In this document: positions 33,013-43,090 of the stretch, piece after piece
How the letters are laid out: the number at the start of each line of letters is the position of its first letter
Position numbering within the stretch: the stretch's first letter is position 1
Source: an uncultured Eubacterium sp.
Lineage (GTDB): Bacteria > Bacillota > Clostridia > Lachnospirales > Lachnospiraceae
Assembly (NCBI GenBank): GCA_910577225.1
Contig: CAJTMV010000006.1
Coordinates: 1-64,000 of the forward strand
Direction: 5' to 3'
Length of the DNA stretch: 64,000 nucleotides
Notes under the pieces: generated by a model
The model's input: the letters and a program-made list of their open reading frames with translations, nothing else
The model's database searches: none
Told to the model about the DNA's origin: nothing
Translations under genes and position numbers: made by a program

Positions 33013-33732
33013 TCATCTGTCCATTTCACTGGGTATGGGTACTTTTACCTGTCTGATTTCAGGGAATGAACTTTTAAATTTGTCCACCCTATAGGGTACA
33101 TTATAATCATCATGTGAAAAACAATCTTCAGAAAGAAAATTTTCTATTAACAAGAAATCTTCTTCTGTAAGTTCGAACGATTCTCCCTTATATTCAAACG
33201 TTCTATGCGAACTCTCATAAGCGACTGAAAAATTTATTTCCTCCTCATACGCTACTGTTTTTTGTTTTAACTCTGATACACTTTGACTGATTTCTGGAAA
33301 AATAAATTCCGGTTTATCCTGGAGTTTATAAAAAACTTTTTCATATGTCTGCTCGACATCTTTAATGAGAGGAACGACTTCACGCTCTTTTATAAAATCA
33401 GGAGTAACCTTTTGAATATCGGTATCAAACGTAACTAAAATATATTTTTTAATATTTTTTTCTATGTCGCTGAGTATGTAATTATACTCTGCACCCACTC
33501 CGCCTTGAAAGGAGTCTGCCTTTTCCTTATATTCCTTTGATAAAATAATAATTACTTTATCGGCCTCTTTGAGTTTTTGAGCCATCATTTTAGGAAAACT
33601 AATTGCTGTCTCCTCCTGCATATACATCACATCACACGTCGCAGGAAACCCTTTTTTACGCAAATACGCAACAAAATTTAAAACATCCATATCAGGCTCA
33701 TTATTTATCCACGAATAGCTTACAAATATCAT
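33013..33732 (-). CDS. SEFIR-domain protein (TIR-like)
   Basis: The 239-residue protein begins with a SEFIR domain: IFVSYSWINNEPDMDVLNFV, LRKKGFPATCDVMYMQEE, KEADKVIIILSKEYKEKAD and GAEYNYILSDIEKN. SEFIR is the TIR-related fold of IL-17 receptors, found in bacteria mostly in signalling or immunity proteins. The C-terminal 100 residues (YKGESFELTEEDFLLIENFL) are unassigned. The stop lies 8-10 bases from the IS3 border, so the original C-terminus may have been lost. A defence role is possible by analogy; no partner gene is nearby. Confidence 0.7.
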   Translation of the reverse strand: MIFVSYSWINNEPDMDVLNFVAYLRKKGFPATCDVMYMQEETAISFPKMMAQKLKEADKVIIILSKEYKEKADSFQGGVGAEYNYILSDIEKNIKKYILVTFDTDIQKVTPDFIKEREVVPLIKDVEQTYEKVFYKLQDKPEFIFPEISQSVSELKQKTVAYEEEINFSVAYESSHRTFEYKGESFELTEEDFLLIENFLSEDCFSHDDYNVPYRVDKFKSSFPEIRQVKVPIPSEMDR

Positions 33733-34142
33733 ACCTTTTTACCTTTACAGACATATATAACGACTTATTTCATACGTCTATAATATCAAATAACTGTACA
33801 TACGTAAATAATATATAAACGATTATTTTATTTTCTAACTGAAACAATAGAAATCCCAATGTCAGACTATTTATTTACTTCACAAGCATACATCCTTTTG
33901 GATTAGTCGTTGTCATTTTAGCGTATTTGGAATAAGGCACTTCATGAAATAAGCTAAAACACCTCTTTAATGTGAATCACCCAGTTCCCGTCCTTACCCC
34001 ATTTATCTGAAAAGTCTCTGTATAATTTATAACTCCGCTCCATAAACTATATCCACACCACATATTTTCACCACTACAGCCTCCAGTACTGTACCGCACT
34101 CCTCCCAAAAAAATCAGCCATTTGCCAAAAGGAGATAAATAA
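33733..34142. other. AT-rich gene-free region
   Basis: No intact gene. A minus-strand frame ending near 33964 (RDFSDKWGKDGNWVIHIKEVF, opening after a stop) resembles the C-terminus of a lost protein but is too short to assign. AAAAGGAG at 34129 serves the next gene. Confidence 0.35.
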
Positions 34143-36110
34143 ATGAAAAACAGATTAAACAACCAGACCAGCCCCTATCTGTTACAGCACGCACAGAATC
34201 CGGTCGACTGGTTCCCGTGGTGCGGCGAAGCGTTTGAAAAAGCGGCGGCAGAAGACAAACCGGTATTTTTAAGCGTCGGATACAGCACCTGTCACTGGTG
34301 TCACGTAATGGCACATGAAAGTTTTGAGAATCAGAAAACTGCAGAAATATTAAATAAATATTTTATTTCCATAAAAGTGGACCGTGAAGAGCGTCCGGAT
34401 ATTGACAGTGTGTATATGTCCGTTTGTCAGGCATACACCGGAAACGGCGGCTGGCCGATGAGCATTTTTATGACCGCGCAGCAGAAACCCTTTTTCGCAG
34501 GCACTTATTTCCCTCCGGTATCCGGGCACGGCAGAATCGGATTTCAGGAGCTTCTGCTGACCATCGCAGACCGATGGACCCATCAGAGAACCGGACTGCT
34601 TGCGTCTGCCGACCAGGTCTTATCCGCACTGCTGCAGGATTATGCCCGCTCTTGTGCTCCCGCAGACTTCTCCGAATCCGAGGCTCTCCGTTTACCGGCG
34701 CAGGCTGCCGCTGCTTTTTCCCAAAGTTTTGATCCGGTCCACGGTGGTTTTGGCCCTGCCCCAAAGTTCCCGCTGCCACATAACCTCATGTTTCTGATGC
34801 TTTACGCAGCGCTGTTTCAGGAAGACACGCCACGAGAGCAGGCGCTTTTTACTCTGAACCAAATGCGAAAAGGCGGTATATTTGACCAGATTGGCGGCGG
34901 TTTTTCCCGCTATTCCACTGACGAACGCTATCTGGCTCCACACTTTGAAAAGATGCTTTACGACAATGCTCTGCTTATCATCGCATACGCCGCCGCATAC
35001 AAAGCGTCCAAAACGGACCGCTTTTTAAATACTGCCATCGAAACCGCCGACTATATTTTACGCGAAATGACCAGCCCCGACGGTGCGTTTTATTCCGCAC
35101 AGGACGCGGACAGCGAAGGTGAGGAAGGAAAATACTATACCTTTGCCTGCGACGAAATCTGCCGTATTCTTGGTTCCCAAAAAGGCAGCTCATTCTGCCG
35201 CCATTATGACATTACAAAAGAGGGGAATTTCGAAGGTCAGAATATCCCAAATCTGCTTTCGGCAGATGACTGCGGCAATGAGATGTTTCAGGAGGAGAGA
35301 AAACAGCTGTATCAGTACCGCAAATCCCGCAGGATTCTGCATCTGGATGATAAAGTACTCACATCCTGGAATTCTCTTATGATCTGCGCTATGGCGATTC
35401 TGTACCGGGTCAGCGGACAGTCACGGTTCCTGATGGCCGCGCAAAACGCGCAGTCCTTTCTGGAAAAGCATCTGACTGACCGGACATTGCTGTATACAAG
35501 CTGCCGGAACGGACGCCATTCCTCCCATGGTTTTTTGGATGATTATGCCTGCCAGTCTGTCGCTCTGCTGTCCTTGTATGAAGTATCCGGAAATACCGGC
35601 TATCTGAAGCGTGCCCTCTCCGTCTGCCAGGAAGCCCACCGTCAGTTCGCAGATCCGTCAAAAGGCGGCTATTTTCTATACGGCGCCCATAACGATCCGC
35701 TGATCACACGGCCCAAAGAAAGCTACGACGGCGCTCTGCCAGGCGGCAACTCCATGATGGCATACGCACTGGTACGTCTCAGTCAGCTTACGGAAAGCAC
35801 CCTTTTGAAACAGCAAAGCGAAGCACAGCTTGCCTTTCTCTCCAAGGAGGCCGCACATCATCCGGCTGGATACTGTTTCTATCTGATTGCGCTGCTTTTT
35901 CACACATATCCGCCACAGCACATCACAATCGTATTGTCCGAAGAAGAAGACGCCGCGCATGTACTTCCTGCGCTTCCGCTCTATGCCAGCCTTACTATTT
36001 TGCAAAAAGAAACCGACAGTTACCGTCTGCTCCATGATCGGACAACCTATTATGTTTGCAAAGACTGCACCTGCCTGCCGCCGACAAACGATATTCCTGT
36101 AACCATATAA
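34143..36110 (+). CDS. YyaL-like thioredoxin-domain/DUF255 protein
   Basis: The 655-residue protein matches the YyaL/SPATA20 family: an N-terminal thioredoxin-like domain (NRLNNQTSPYLLQHAQNPVDW, active-site-like CHWCHVM, VDREERPDIDSVYM, GGWPMSIFM) and a C-terminal alpha/alpha-toroid related to N-acylglucosamine epimerases (GGIFDQIGGGFSRYSTD, DADSEGEEGKYY). Family function is not settled. AAAAGGAG precedes ATG 34143. Length is slightly short of typical (about 680). It converges with the sortase gene. Confidence 0.9.
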   Translation: MKNRLNNQTSPYLLQHAQNPVDWFPWCGEAFEKAAAEDKPVFLSVGYSTCHWCHVMAHESFENQKTAEILNKYFISIKVDREERPDIDSVYMSVCQAYTGNGGWPMSIFMTAQQKPFFAGTYFPPVSGHGRIGFQELLLTIADRWTHQRTGLLASADQVLSALLQDYARSCAPADFSESEALRLPAQAAAAFSQSFDPVHGGFGPAPKFPLPHNLMFLMLYAALFQEDTPREQALFTLNQMRKGGIFDQIGGGFSRYSTDERYLAPHFEKMLYDNALLIIAYAAAYKASKTDRFLNTAIETADYILREMTSPDGAFYSAQDADSEGEEGKYYTFACDEICRILGSQKGSSFCRHYDITKEGNFEGQNIPNLLSADDCGNEMFQEERKQLYQYRKSRRILHLDDKVLTSWNSLMICAMAILYRVSGQSRFLMAAQNAQSFLEKHLTDRTLLYTSCRNGRHSSHGFLDDYACQSVALLSLYEVSGNTGYLKRALSVCQEAHRQFADPSKGGYFLYGAHNDPLITRPKESYDGALPGGNSMMAYALVRLSQLTESTLLKQQSEAQLAFLSKEAAHHPAGYCFYLIALLFHTYPPQHITIVLSEEEDAAHVLPALPLYASLTILQKETDSYRLLHDRTTYYVCKDCTCLPPTNDIPVTI

Positions 36111-36291
36111 TATTCATATCGGGGACTGAACATTTCCAGCAAACGCAGTATTTTAGCGGAAATGGCCATCTGATAAAATGCAACATATGCGGCTGGCTCA
36201 TTTGTGGTGAATGCAGTCCTCCTTTTACTGATTATATGATACATCTGGCACACTCTTTTAAAAACTGCATTTTTCGTGAATTTTTGTAATC

Positions 36292-37692
36292 TCACATCAT
36301 CTCGCTTTTTCTTGCCACAATTACAAGTCTCCCGTTTTTCTGTGAATATTCGCAGGTAGACAGCATCAAAATCCGATCCCCGTACTGCAGACTGCTGCCT
36401 GAATCAAACAGCTGATTTGCCGCTACAAAATCCACGCACTGGCGAAACTGCTTTTTGTTACTATATTGAAAAAACTGGTAATAACGGAATCCCTGCTCCG
36501 TTTCATTTAAAATTCTTGTCTTTAGTACCGCTACTGCTTCGTAGATTCCTGTTTCATAAATCGTATCAAAATGAATCTCTCTGTGCGATTTAAAATAAAC
36601 CGGATTCTCATAAAGATCCAGTGTTCCGAATATATGCCCGTTTTTCATATTATGACCATAAATAATCGTGTTGCCATCCTGCGGCCAGCAGTTATTTTCA
36701 GGATCCGCAAACAAAGCTCCTTCAGCAGATGCTTTGCCTGTAAAATCGTGATCCAGATAAAAATCCTTTTCTTTCCGCGGCTGCATAACCGGCAGGTCAA
36801 TCCGGGTATCTGGTATCTGCAGCCAGCCAAAAAGCTCCGGATATTGTTCAGACATTTTTTTGTACTGCGTCAGTTTTTGCGGAACAACCAGTTCCTCCGT
36901 TTTTTTCTTTATTTTCTTAAGTTTAATCCTTTGCAGTGATGGAACAGTTTTTTTTCGCTGCTCTGGCTGCAAATCCTCTGCGTAAATATCCGCCTGCCAG
37001 GATGCGGACACTTTCATCTGCTTTAAATTCCATTGTTCCAGATTTCTTTCCACCTGCGTATGCAGCCATACAACCATAAAACAGGCTGACAGACCTGCAA
37101 AGACAGGAATCGCAGCCCGCTTTATGAATATTGAGAAAAAATCGTTTTTCTGTCTCTTACCTTTCTCAAAATCACATTCTGAATCATTCATCAGCCAGAA
37201 GGCGAGCTTTTCCAGTTCTTTTTGATGCTCCTGGCAGCATACTGTGGTCTTACGATGGATTCTTTTCTGCGATAAATCCTGCTGCTTATTTTCCTTTTGC
37301 TGCACATGCAGCTTTTCTTTTAATAAGAGAATAAATGCTTTGCCCAATTCTGTTCTAAAATATCTGCTTTGCTCTGCTTCTAATCGGATCAGAGCATGAA
37401 ACCACGCTTTCTGGTCTCTGTTTTTATTTGCATGAATGAAATCCTGCAAATGTACAATATCTTTTACCAGGGCTGACCAGATCTTTCCTGCATCGTCTGT
37501 CTGCGCATTGGCAATCTGTTCCAGTATTTTAAGAAATGTGCTTCCCAGATAACCGGGAAGTATTTTTAATTGATTTTTCTGCAGTTTTTGGCGGTAAGAC
37601 TGCATTTGATCACTATTCATGCGCCAGACCACGGCAGCGATTCTTTTTATATCAGTTAACACTTTTTCTTCTGTCGTCCAATCTAACGGCAT
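36292..37692 (-). CDS. Class-B-like sortase with large N-terminal domain
   Basis: The 466-residue protein has a helical cytoplasmic domain (about 1-190), one membrane segment (PVFAGLSACFMVVWL) and a sortase domain. Active-site residues are visible: histidine in IIYGHNMKNGHIFG, cysteine 447 in LMLSTCEYS, and arginine 455 in GRLVIVAR; the STC-EYS context fits class B. It should cleave a sorting signal and couple the protein to the cell envelope. AAAGGAG precedes the ATG. The gene directly upstream encodes a protein with an NYQTG sorting signal, its probable substrate. The N-terminal domain is unusually long for a sortase. Confidence 0.88.
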   Translation of the reverse strand: MPLDWTTEEKVLTDIKRIAAVVWRMNSDQMQSYRQKLQKNQLKILPGYLGSTFLKILEQIANAQTDDAGKIWSALVKDIVHLQDFIHANKNRDQKAWFHALIRLEAEQSRYFRTELGKAFILLLKEKLHVQQKENKQQDLSQKRIHRKTTVCCQEHQKELEKLAFWLMNDSECDFEKGKRQKNDFFSIFIKRAAIPVFAGLSACFMVVWLHTQVERNLEQWNLKQMKVSASWQADIYAEDLQPEQRKKTVPSLQRIKLKKIKKKTEELVVPQKLTQYKKMSEQYPELFGWLQIPDTRIDLPVMQPRKEKDFYLDHDFTGKASAEGALFADPENNCWPQDGNTIIYGHNMKNGHIFGTLDLYENPVYFKSHREIHFDTIYETGIYEAVAVLKTRILNETEQGFRYYQFFQYSNKKQFRQCVDFVAANQLFDSGSSLQYGDRILMLSTCEYSQKNGRLVIVARKSEMM

Positions 37693-37790
37693 GTCCGCTC
37701 CTTTCCCGTATATGCAGTCTTAGCAGTTTTTCATGCCATAACCGGCTGCACCCGTCCTAAAACTGCATGTCAGTATCAAACTGCTTTTTT

Positions 37791-38585
37791 CTATTTTTTA
37801 CGTATACTCTTACCTGCTGCCAGACCAATAGCCATTATCCCGAACAAGACAGCAAGAATCAGAAAAATATCATTTCCTACTCCTGCTCCTGTCTGATAAT
37901 TTTGATCTAATTGTTCATAATTATCATTCGAGGTTGTTCCCGATGCAATACTTTTTGCTGTATAAACGCTCTCTCCAGCATATGGTTCACTATCTGCACC
38001 GGATATCTCAGCCTCATTCATTTTATCTCTGTCGTCTGCCCATTCGCCATCACCATCATACCTATCGTCGTCTGCTGCTGTCCATGCATCCGTCCATTCG
38101 TCATCTCCATCTGCCCAATCGTCGTCATCTTCTATATCTTCCTGATACTCATCATTCCCCTGTGACCCGTCTAAAATCTGCTCATCCATGTTTTGATCAG
38201 ACACATCCGCGGGCTGGCTGCCTTCCTCCTGGTCAGAGGATCCATCCAAAGAACCGTCCTCTTTCTGATCGGCGGATCCGCCTGAAGAATCGCCTGCATT
38301 CCCGTCTTCCTTCACTTCTGTTATTTCATCTGACTGTTCGCCTCCATTCGGATCAGACGTATCTGAGGACTGATCGCTCTGATCTGCTACTTCTGACTGC
38401 TGGCTTTCTGTATCTGATAAATCTGCACCCGACTCGCCTGCACTGGCAGCTTCATTTTCTGAAGCTGTCGCCAAATCAGCTGACTGCTGTTGCAATGCTG
38501 CTGCAAATGCCAGCTGACATTGCATAAAACAAGGAATCAGAAAGACTGCCGCCATACGAATCAAAATCTTTTTTCTTTTTCCCAT
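37791..38585 (-). CDS. Acidic cell-wall protein with NYQTG sorting signal
   Basis: The 264-residue protein has a signal peptide (MGKRKKILIRMAAVFLIPC), a long Ser/Asp/Glu/Gly-rich stretch without a fold, and a C-terminal sorting signal: NYQTG near residue 230, a hydrophobic segment (IFLILAVLFGIMAIGLAAG) and a basic tail KSIRKK. NYQTG resembles class B motifs of the NPQTN/NPKTG kind. AGGAGG precedes ATG 38585. The sortase gene follows 98 bases later. It may act as a surface stalk. Confidence 0.8.
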   Translation of the reverse strand: MGKRKKILIRMAAVFLIPCFMQCQLAFAAALQQQSADLATASENEAASAGESGADLSDTESQQSEVADQSDQSSDTSDPNGGEQSDEITEVKEDGNAGDSSGGSADQKEDGSLDGSSDQEEGSQPADVSDQNMDEQILDGSQGNDEYQEDIEDDDDWADGDDEWTDAWTAADDDRYDGDGEWADDRDKMNEAEISGADSEPYAGESVYTAKSIASGTTSNDNYEQLDQNYQTGAGVGNDIFLILAVLFGIMAIGLAAGKSIRKK

Positions 38586-38724
38586 TTTTTCCTCCTGCAG
38601 GAATATTGCAGGAGCCATCCATTTTCAAACACCTGCATATTCTTCTTTCATTATTTTCATTTCTCCATATTACTCTGAATCGTTCATCTTACCGATAAAC
38701 AGATCGACGCAGCTTTGCCTGTAT

Positions 38725-41700
38725 TCAGCTGATATCAACCGGCACCGGAATTACCAGCGTCACTCCGGTTTTTATTTTTTTTGACTTTGGAATCACATCC
38801 CTGTTCGCTTCATAAATCTGACGCCATTTGCTTTCAGAGCCATAGTACTTTTTCGCAAGGCTTTTTAGATCATCCTTTTTCTTTGCCGTGCAGGTCATTG
38901 CCGGAATATGCAGCTGCGACCCGACCTTCATCCGATAGGAACGATAGATCTTGTTTCTGTTAGCCTCAAAAATCTTCTTCCATTTGCCTGTTTTTCCGTA
39001 ATATTTCTGCGCAATCTTTCCAAGATTATCTCCTTTTCTGACCGTATATACGGTACAGACAACCGGGACCGGCAAAACAAGCTGTGTACCTGCCTTCAGT
39101 TGCAAAGAAACGGGAATGACATCTTTGTTCACCTGATAAACGATTTTCCATTTGCTTCTGGCGCCAAAGTATTTGCTGGCGATACTTTTGATATCGTCAC
39201 CTTTTTTCACTGTATAATTAAGTGCCGGAATCTGCAGCTTCATGCCTTTTTTCAGCTTTTTAGACGCAGGAATCCGCTTCTTGTTCGCTTCATAAATCTT
39301 TTGCCACTTCGCAGATCTGCCATAAAACTTTTTTGCAATGCTCTTAAGGGTATCACCGGCTTTCACTGTATAGTTAACCGCATTTGCCAGATCCTTTCTA
39401 ACTGGCGCCGGTTTCGGCTCTGGCACAGGATCTGGTTTTTGTGATGGCGCCGGCGTTGGCGCGGGATCTGGTTTTTGTGACGGTTTCACTGCTGGTTTTG
39501 GCGGCGTTGCATCTGCCTGGCTGCCCCCATAACTGCTTCCCCCACTGCTGCCTCCTCCGTGTACAGGCCGGTTATTCGACTGTTTCTTCTCAACCCGGTA
39601 ATTCTGCGCGGCAGCTTTGACTACCCGCTGGTTCTTATTCTTTCGAAATTCCACTCCAAGCGTATGGGTTCCTTCTGACTTCGGAAGTGCCTTTGCTATA
39701 ATTGTAATACGGGTACTGCCCGATTCCGCCTCATAATCATCATGCAGCTTCAGTTTTTTTCCATCGATATAAAGGTCTGTATATTCATCAAATACCCCTT
39801 TGGAAATGATCAGATAATTCCCATCTGCAGTTTTATCATCAATACCCCTGATTTTCTTTTCCAGCTCATAGCCCGCATCTTCGGCATTTGCAACATTATC
39901 GTCAGAATTATCTAATACCTCAAACTGAAAGGTGCGTTCATCCGCCCGCAGTCCGTTGCTATTATCCATACGGACTGTAATCTCAAATTTGCCTGCTTCC
40001 ATCGGAACGCCATACAGTTCTCCATTCGGCATCAGTTCCAGTCCCCGCGGCAGTTCTCCTTTTATAACCGTGTACTGCGGATGATTCCACTGGTAGGTAT
40101 TATTGTTTGTAATCAGTATTCCATAAGGAACATATTTGGTTGGATTTTTAATTTTCGTCGTTGTCATGCGCGGATCTCCGACGACTCCTGTCAGTTTTAA
40201 AATCATCCTGGTCTTTTGGCCGGATGGTTCCTGTGAGGTAAACGTAAGTGTTCCCAGATCTCCATAATCCTTTGGATCAAGTTCTCCATCTTTGGCTTTG
40301 AGACGTATTTTCGCCAGATTTGGCAATATCCCTTCCTGCCCGGTACGCTCCACAGTCGTAAGTCCTGCCAGATCATACTGACCGTTCAGCTTCCAGTAAT
40401 CATCCATTACGATACTGTCAGACTTAAGCTCCGCACGCAGAGCCGACATTGACGTACATCCAACATTCGTCACTAAAATATCATGCCGGTCATTATGCCA
40501 GGAATCCAGAAACACTTCTCTTACAGACTCAACAATCTCTCCCCGCTTTGTCTGTGACTTTTCATGGTCAAGGCTTGTAAGATATAGCTCTGCCGGACGT
40601 GCAGTCTCTTGCGGTGATCCCGTTTGAAAGATCCGGACATAATAGTTGGTCTGTGTCTTCCCATCTTCGGATGCAACCGTAAACTGCACACTTTTATCAG
40701 AAAAATCAATCGGATGGCTTTGTTCATTTCCTTCCTGTACACCATTCACATACATTTTGGCGCCATCTGCTATCCGATACTGCAGAACAAGTGCCGAAAG
40801 ATCTACGGGCAGTTCCGGTTCGCCCGCTTGTCCGCTCACAAATATAGTATAATTTTGCCCATCATAAGAATCATGGAGCTGCGGCGTTAATATATAAGAA
40901 GGCACTTCTGTACCGTCTGCTGTCAGAACGCCTGTAAATGTCGCATAAGCGCCGGAGTTTACATACCTTTCTGTCTGCACCATAAAGTGGTACTTCTTCT
41001 GGTCTGCATCACTGTCCGGGCCAATAAAAATGCTGAAAGAAATCCCTTTGCTATAATCCGCTGTATAACCATCCGCAAACAACGTATTTTTAATATTCGC
41101 CGCACCCGCAGCCTGCGCTTCCTGACAGGAAGCATATCTGCCCTGAAATGCCATGACATCCTCGCCTGGTTCCGTCCGGCTGCCTCCTTTCCTGTAGACA
41201 AACTGCAGGGTATAGGGTTCTTCGATCGGATGTGGTTTCTTTAACTGATACGTATAATTTTGCGTACCATCCTGCTGCCGCGACATCCCGCGTGTATAAG
41301 ATATCGCTGAGCCATCCTGCGCTTTCAGGTCATCCGGCTCCACAAAACCTTTCTCATCTTTATCCGGTTCTTTTATCTTTACACGGTAATATTTCTTTAT
41401 CTGCTGACCATTATCCGGTCCAATAAAAACACTAAACGCAATACCCTCGCCACTGTAAACAGCCCGATAGCCTTCTCCAAACAATGTGGCTTTTACGTTT
41501 TCCGCTCCTGCATCCTGCGCTGCCTGGATGGAATCATAAATACCTCTATATGCCTGAAATTCATCGCTGGTATTGTCAGTCTGTCCGTCACTCTTTCTGC
41601 GGTAATCAAACAGCAGCCTGTACTGCCCGTCTGCCGGATCTTCCTCCAGTTCGTATGTATATTCCCAGACACCGTCCTTCACCGTGCTGGAATAATCACC

Positions 41701-43032
41701 GATAAAAACATCTCCGTTTTCTGTCTCCTTCTTAAGTCCTTTTACTTCCACACCGGAATAAAATTCATCAACCATGCGCAATTCTACCGGCAGACACCCG
41801 GTAATCCTGCCATCCTGATAAGATACAAATGTAATCCACCTGTTTGCTTTGTTATCTTCCATCGTTACCGGATATCCTCTGCCTGGTATCTCTTTGCCAT
41901 CTCCCCAGATGTCTCCTGTAATTTCTGTACCCAGTTCATTTTCCGTGCATTTTCCGTCATAGACTTTCATATCCGAAAATCTTAATGCATCAAACGCAAA
42001 ATACTGCGGGTTTAAGCGCAGGTTCACCAGGTACTCACCATCTTTTTTCGGTCCTGTAAATTTCACATATAAAACCTTCTTCACAGTCCCGTCTGGCTGG
42101 AAGGAATCGGTGTAGCAGCAGTCGCTTGTGATTTCCTTTCTGTCGTCATCTCTTGTATACACATCAGACAGAAGCCACCTTTCGCTGGCAGGTTTGGATA
42201 CGGAACGCATAATATACCGAATATTATCTGCAGCAAGCTGATCCGGTTTGCCTGTTATCATCTCCAGATCATTGTTATACAGGTCACAATAATCCTGGAA
42301 AGATCCTATATGATAATCGTCCTCAGATGTATTTCCCAGCCGTTTCCACATGATGGAAGTATCTTCTGGCAGTTGCGTTTCTCCCTGAAACACATCCGCG
42401 AAAGTAAGTTTCGTCAGTTCTACCGGTGTATAATTTTCCAGATCCACACAAAGATTTATTTCCTTTAACGGCAGTAAAGAAGTTCCCTGTGTCAGACTGT
42501 CCTCCTGATTCTCAAATACTTTTGCCTCCGGAAACACCCTTATCGTATCCCCGCCGACTGCCATACTCATTTTCGTCACAGCTTTCCCGTCTGCCTGTGA
42601 TTTCACACGAAACTGGTGTCCGCCGACCGTGACGCTGTCTCCGTTTTCCATAAACCACTTACAAAATGTTTCGCCGCCATAAGAAAACTGCACCTCGTAT
42701 GGAAAGAAAGCATTTTCCTCCACCACAATCTCATAGCTTCCATCTGGTTCATACACCGCATAATGCTTTAAATCCGCGGCTTCTGCTTCCGCCTCTTTAT
42801 TTCCCTGATAGCGTTCCGGTTCCATCGCAGATACCCCATATTTATCAGAAAAGTCTCTGAGACGTTCTTCCATATCCTTTTCCAGTGTCATGCGGTATTC
42901 ATAACTGCCCGTATTGTACTTTACTTCATCAGCGGCTTCTTTTGGTTTCTGTGCAACCGCCGTTGCTGGCAATGCAGGTATGCATATTACTGCAGCTAAA
43001 AAAAGCGCCATTGCTTTTCTGATTCTATTCAT
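38725..43032 (-). CDS. Giant secreted protein with four C-terminal LysM repeats
   Basis: The 1435-residue protein has a signal peptide (ALFLAAVICIPALPATAVA), then about 1100 residues of beta-sandwich character. Two copies of a segment with QAAQDAGAENVKATLFGEGY and QEAQAAGAANIKNTLFADGY, each followed by a YY/YH-x-[FV]-x-[VK] strand, lie at about 510-680, and an Ig-like part (LPRGLELMPNGELYGVPMEAG) follows. After a proline-rich linker come four LysM repeats (about 1220-1435: YTVKAGDTLKSIAKKFYG, YTVKKGDDIKSIASKYFG, YTVRKGDNLGKIAQKYYG, and a fourth with KKDDLKSLAKKYYG), spaced about 54 residues apart, which should bind peptidoglycan. No sortase motif. Probably an adhesin or scaffold of the surface module. 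Confidence 0.88.
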   Translation of the reverse strand: MNRIRKAMALFLAAVICIPALPATAVAQKPKEAADEVKYNTGSYEYRMTLEKDMEERLRDFSDKYGVSAMEPERYQGNKEAEAEAADLKHYAVYEPDGSYEIVVEENAFFPYEVQFSYGGETFCKWFMENGDSVTVGGHQFRVKSQADGKAVTKMSMAVGGDTIRVFPEAKVFENQEDSLTQGTSLLPLKEINLCVDLENYTPVELTKLTFADVFQGETQLPEDTSIMWKRLGNTSEDDYHIGSFQDYCDLYNNDLEMITGKPDQLAADNIRYIMRSVSKPASERWLLSDVYTRDDDRKEITSDCCYTDSFQPDGTVKKVLYVKFTGPKKDGEYLVNLRLNPQYFAFDALRFSDMKVYDGKCTENELGTEITGDIWGDGKEIPGRGYPVTMEDNKANRWITFVSYQDGRITGCLPVELRMVDEFYSGVEVKGLKKETENGDVFIGDYSSTVKDGVWEYTYELEEDPADGQYRLLFDYRRKSDGQTDNTSDEFQAYRGIYDSIQAAQDAGAENVKATLFGEGYRAVYSGEGIAFSVFIGPDNGQQIKKYYRVKIKEPDKDEKGFVEPDDLKAQDGSAISYTRGMSRQQDGTQNYTYQLKKPHPIEEPYTLQFVYRKGGSRTEPGEDVMAFQGRYASCQEAQAAGAANIKNTLFADGYTADYSKGISFSIFIGPDSDADQKKYHFMVQTERYVNSGAYATFTGVLTADGTEVPSYILTPQLHDSYDGQNYTIFVSGQAGEPELPVDLSALVLQYRIADGAKMYVNGVQEGNEQSHPIDFSDKSVQFTVASEDGKTQTNYYVRIFQTGSPQETARPAELYLTSLDHEKSQTKRGEIVESVREVFLDSWHNDRHDILVTNVGCTSMSALRAELKSDSIVMDDYWKLNGQYDLAGLTTVERTGQEGILPNLAKIRLKAKDGELDPKDYGDLGTLTFTSQEPSGQKTRMILKLTGVVGDPRMTTTKIKNPTKYVPYGILITNNNTYQWNHPQYTVIKGELPRGLELMPNGELYGVPMEAGKFEITVRMDNSNGLRADERTFQFEVLDNSDDNVANAEDAGYELEKKIRGIDDKTADGNYLIISKGVFDEYTDLYIDGKKLKLHDDYEAESGSTRITIIAKALPKSEGTHTLGVEFRKNKNQRVVKAAAQNYRVEKKQSNNRPVHGGGSSGGSSYGGSQADATPPKPAVKPSQKPDPAPTPAPSQKPDPVPEPKPAPVRKDLANAVNYTVKAGDTLKSIAKKFYGRSAKWQKIYEANKKRIPASKKLKKGMKLQIPALNYTVKKGDDIKSIASKYFGARSKWKIVYQVNKDVIPVSLQLKAGTQLVLPVPVVCTVYTVRKGDNLGKIAQKYYGKTGKWKKIFEANRNKIYRSYRMKVGSQLHIPAMTCTAKKKDDLKSLAKKYYGSESKWRQIYEANRDVIPKSKKIKTGVTLVIPVPVDIS

Positions 43033-43090
43033 CTTCTGTTTCCTCTACAAAATTATTATTCTGTTCTGCCTATATATTTTTTCCTGATCT

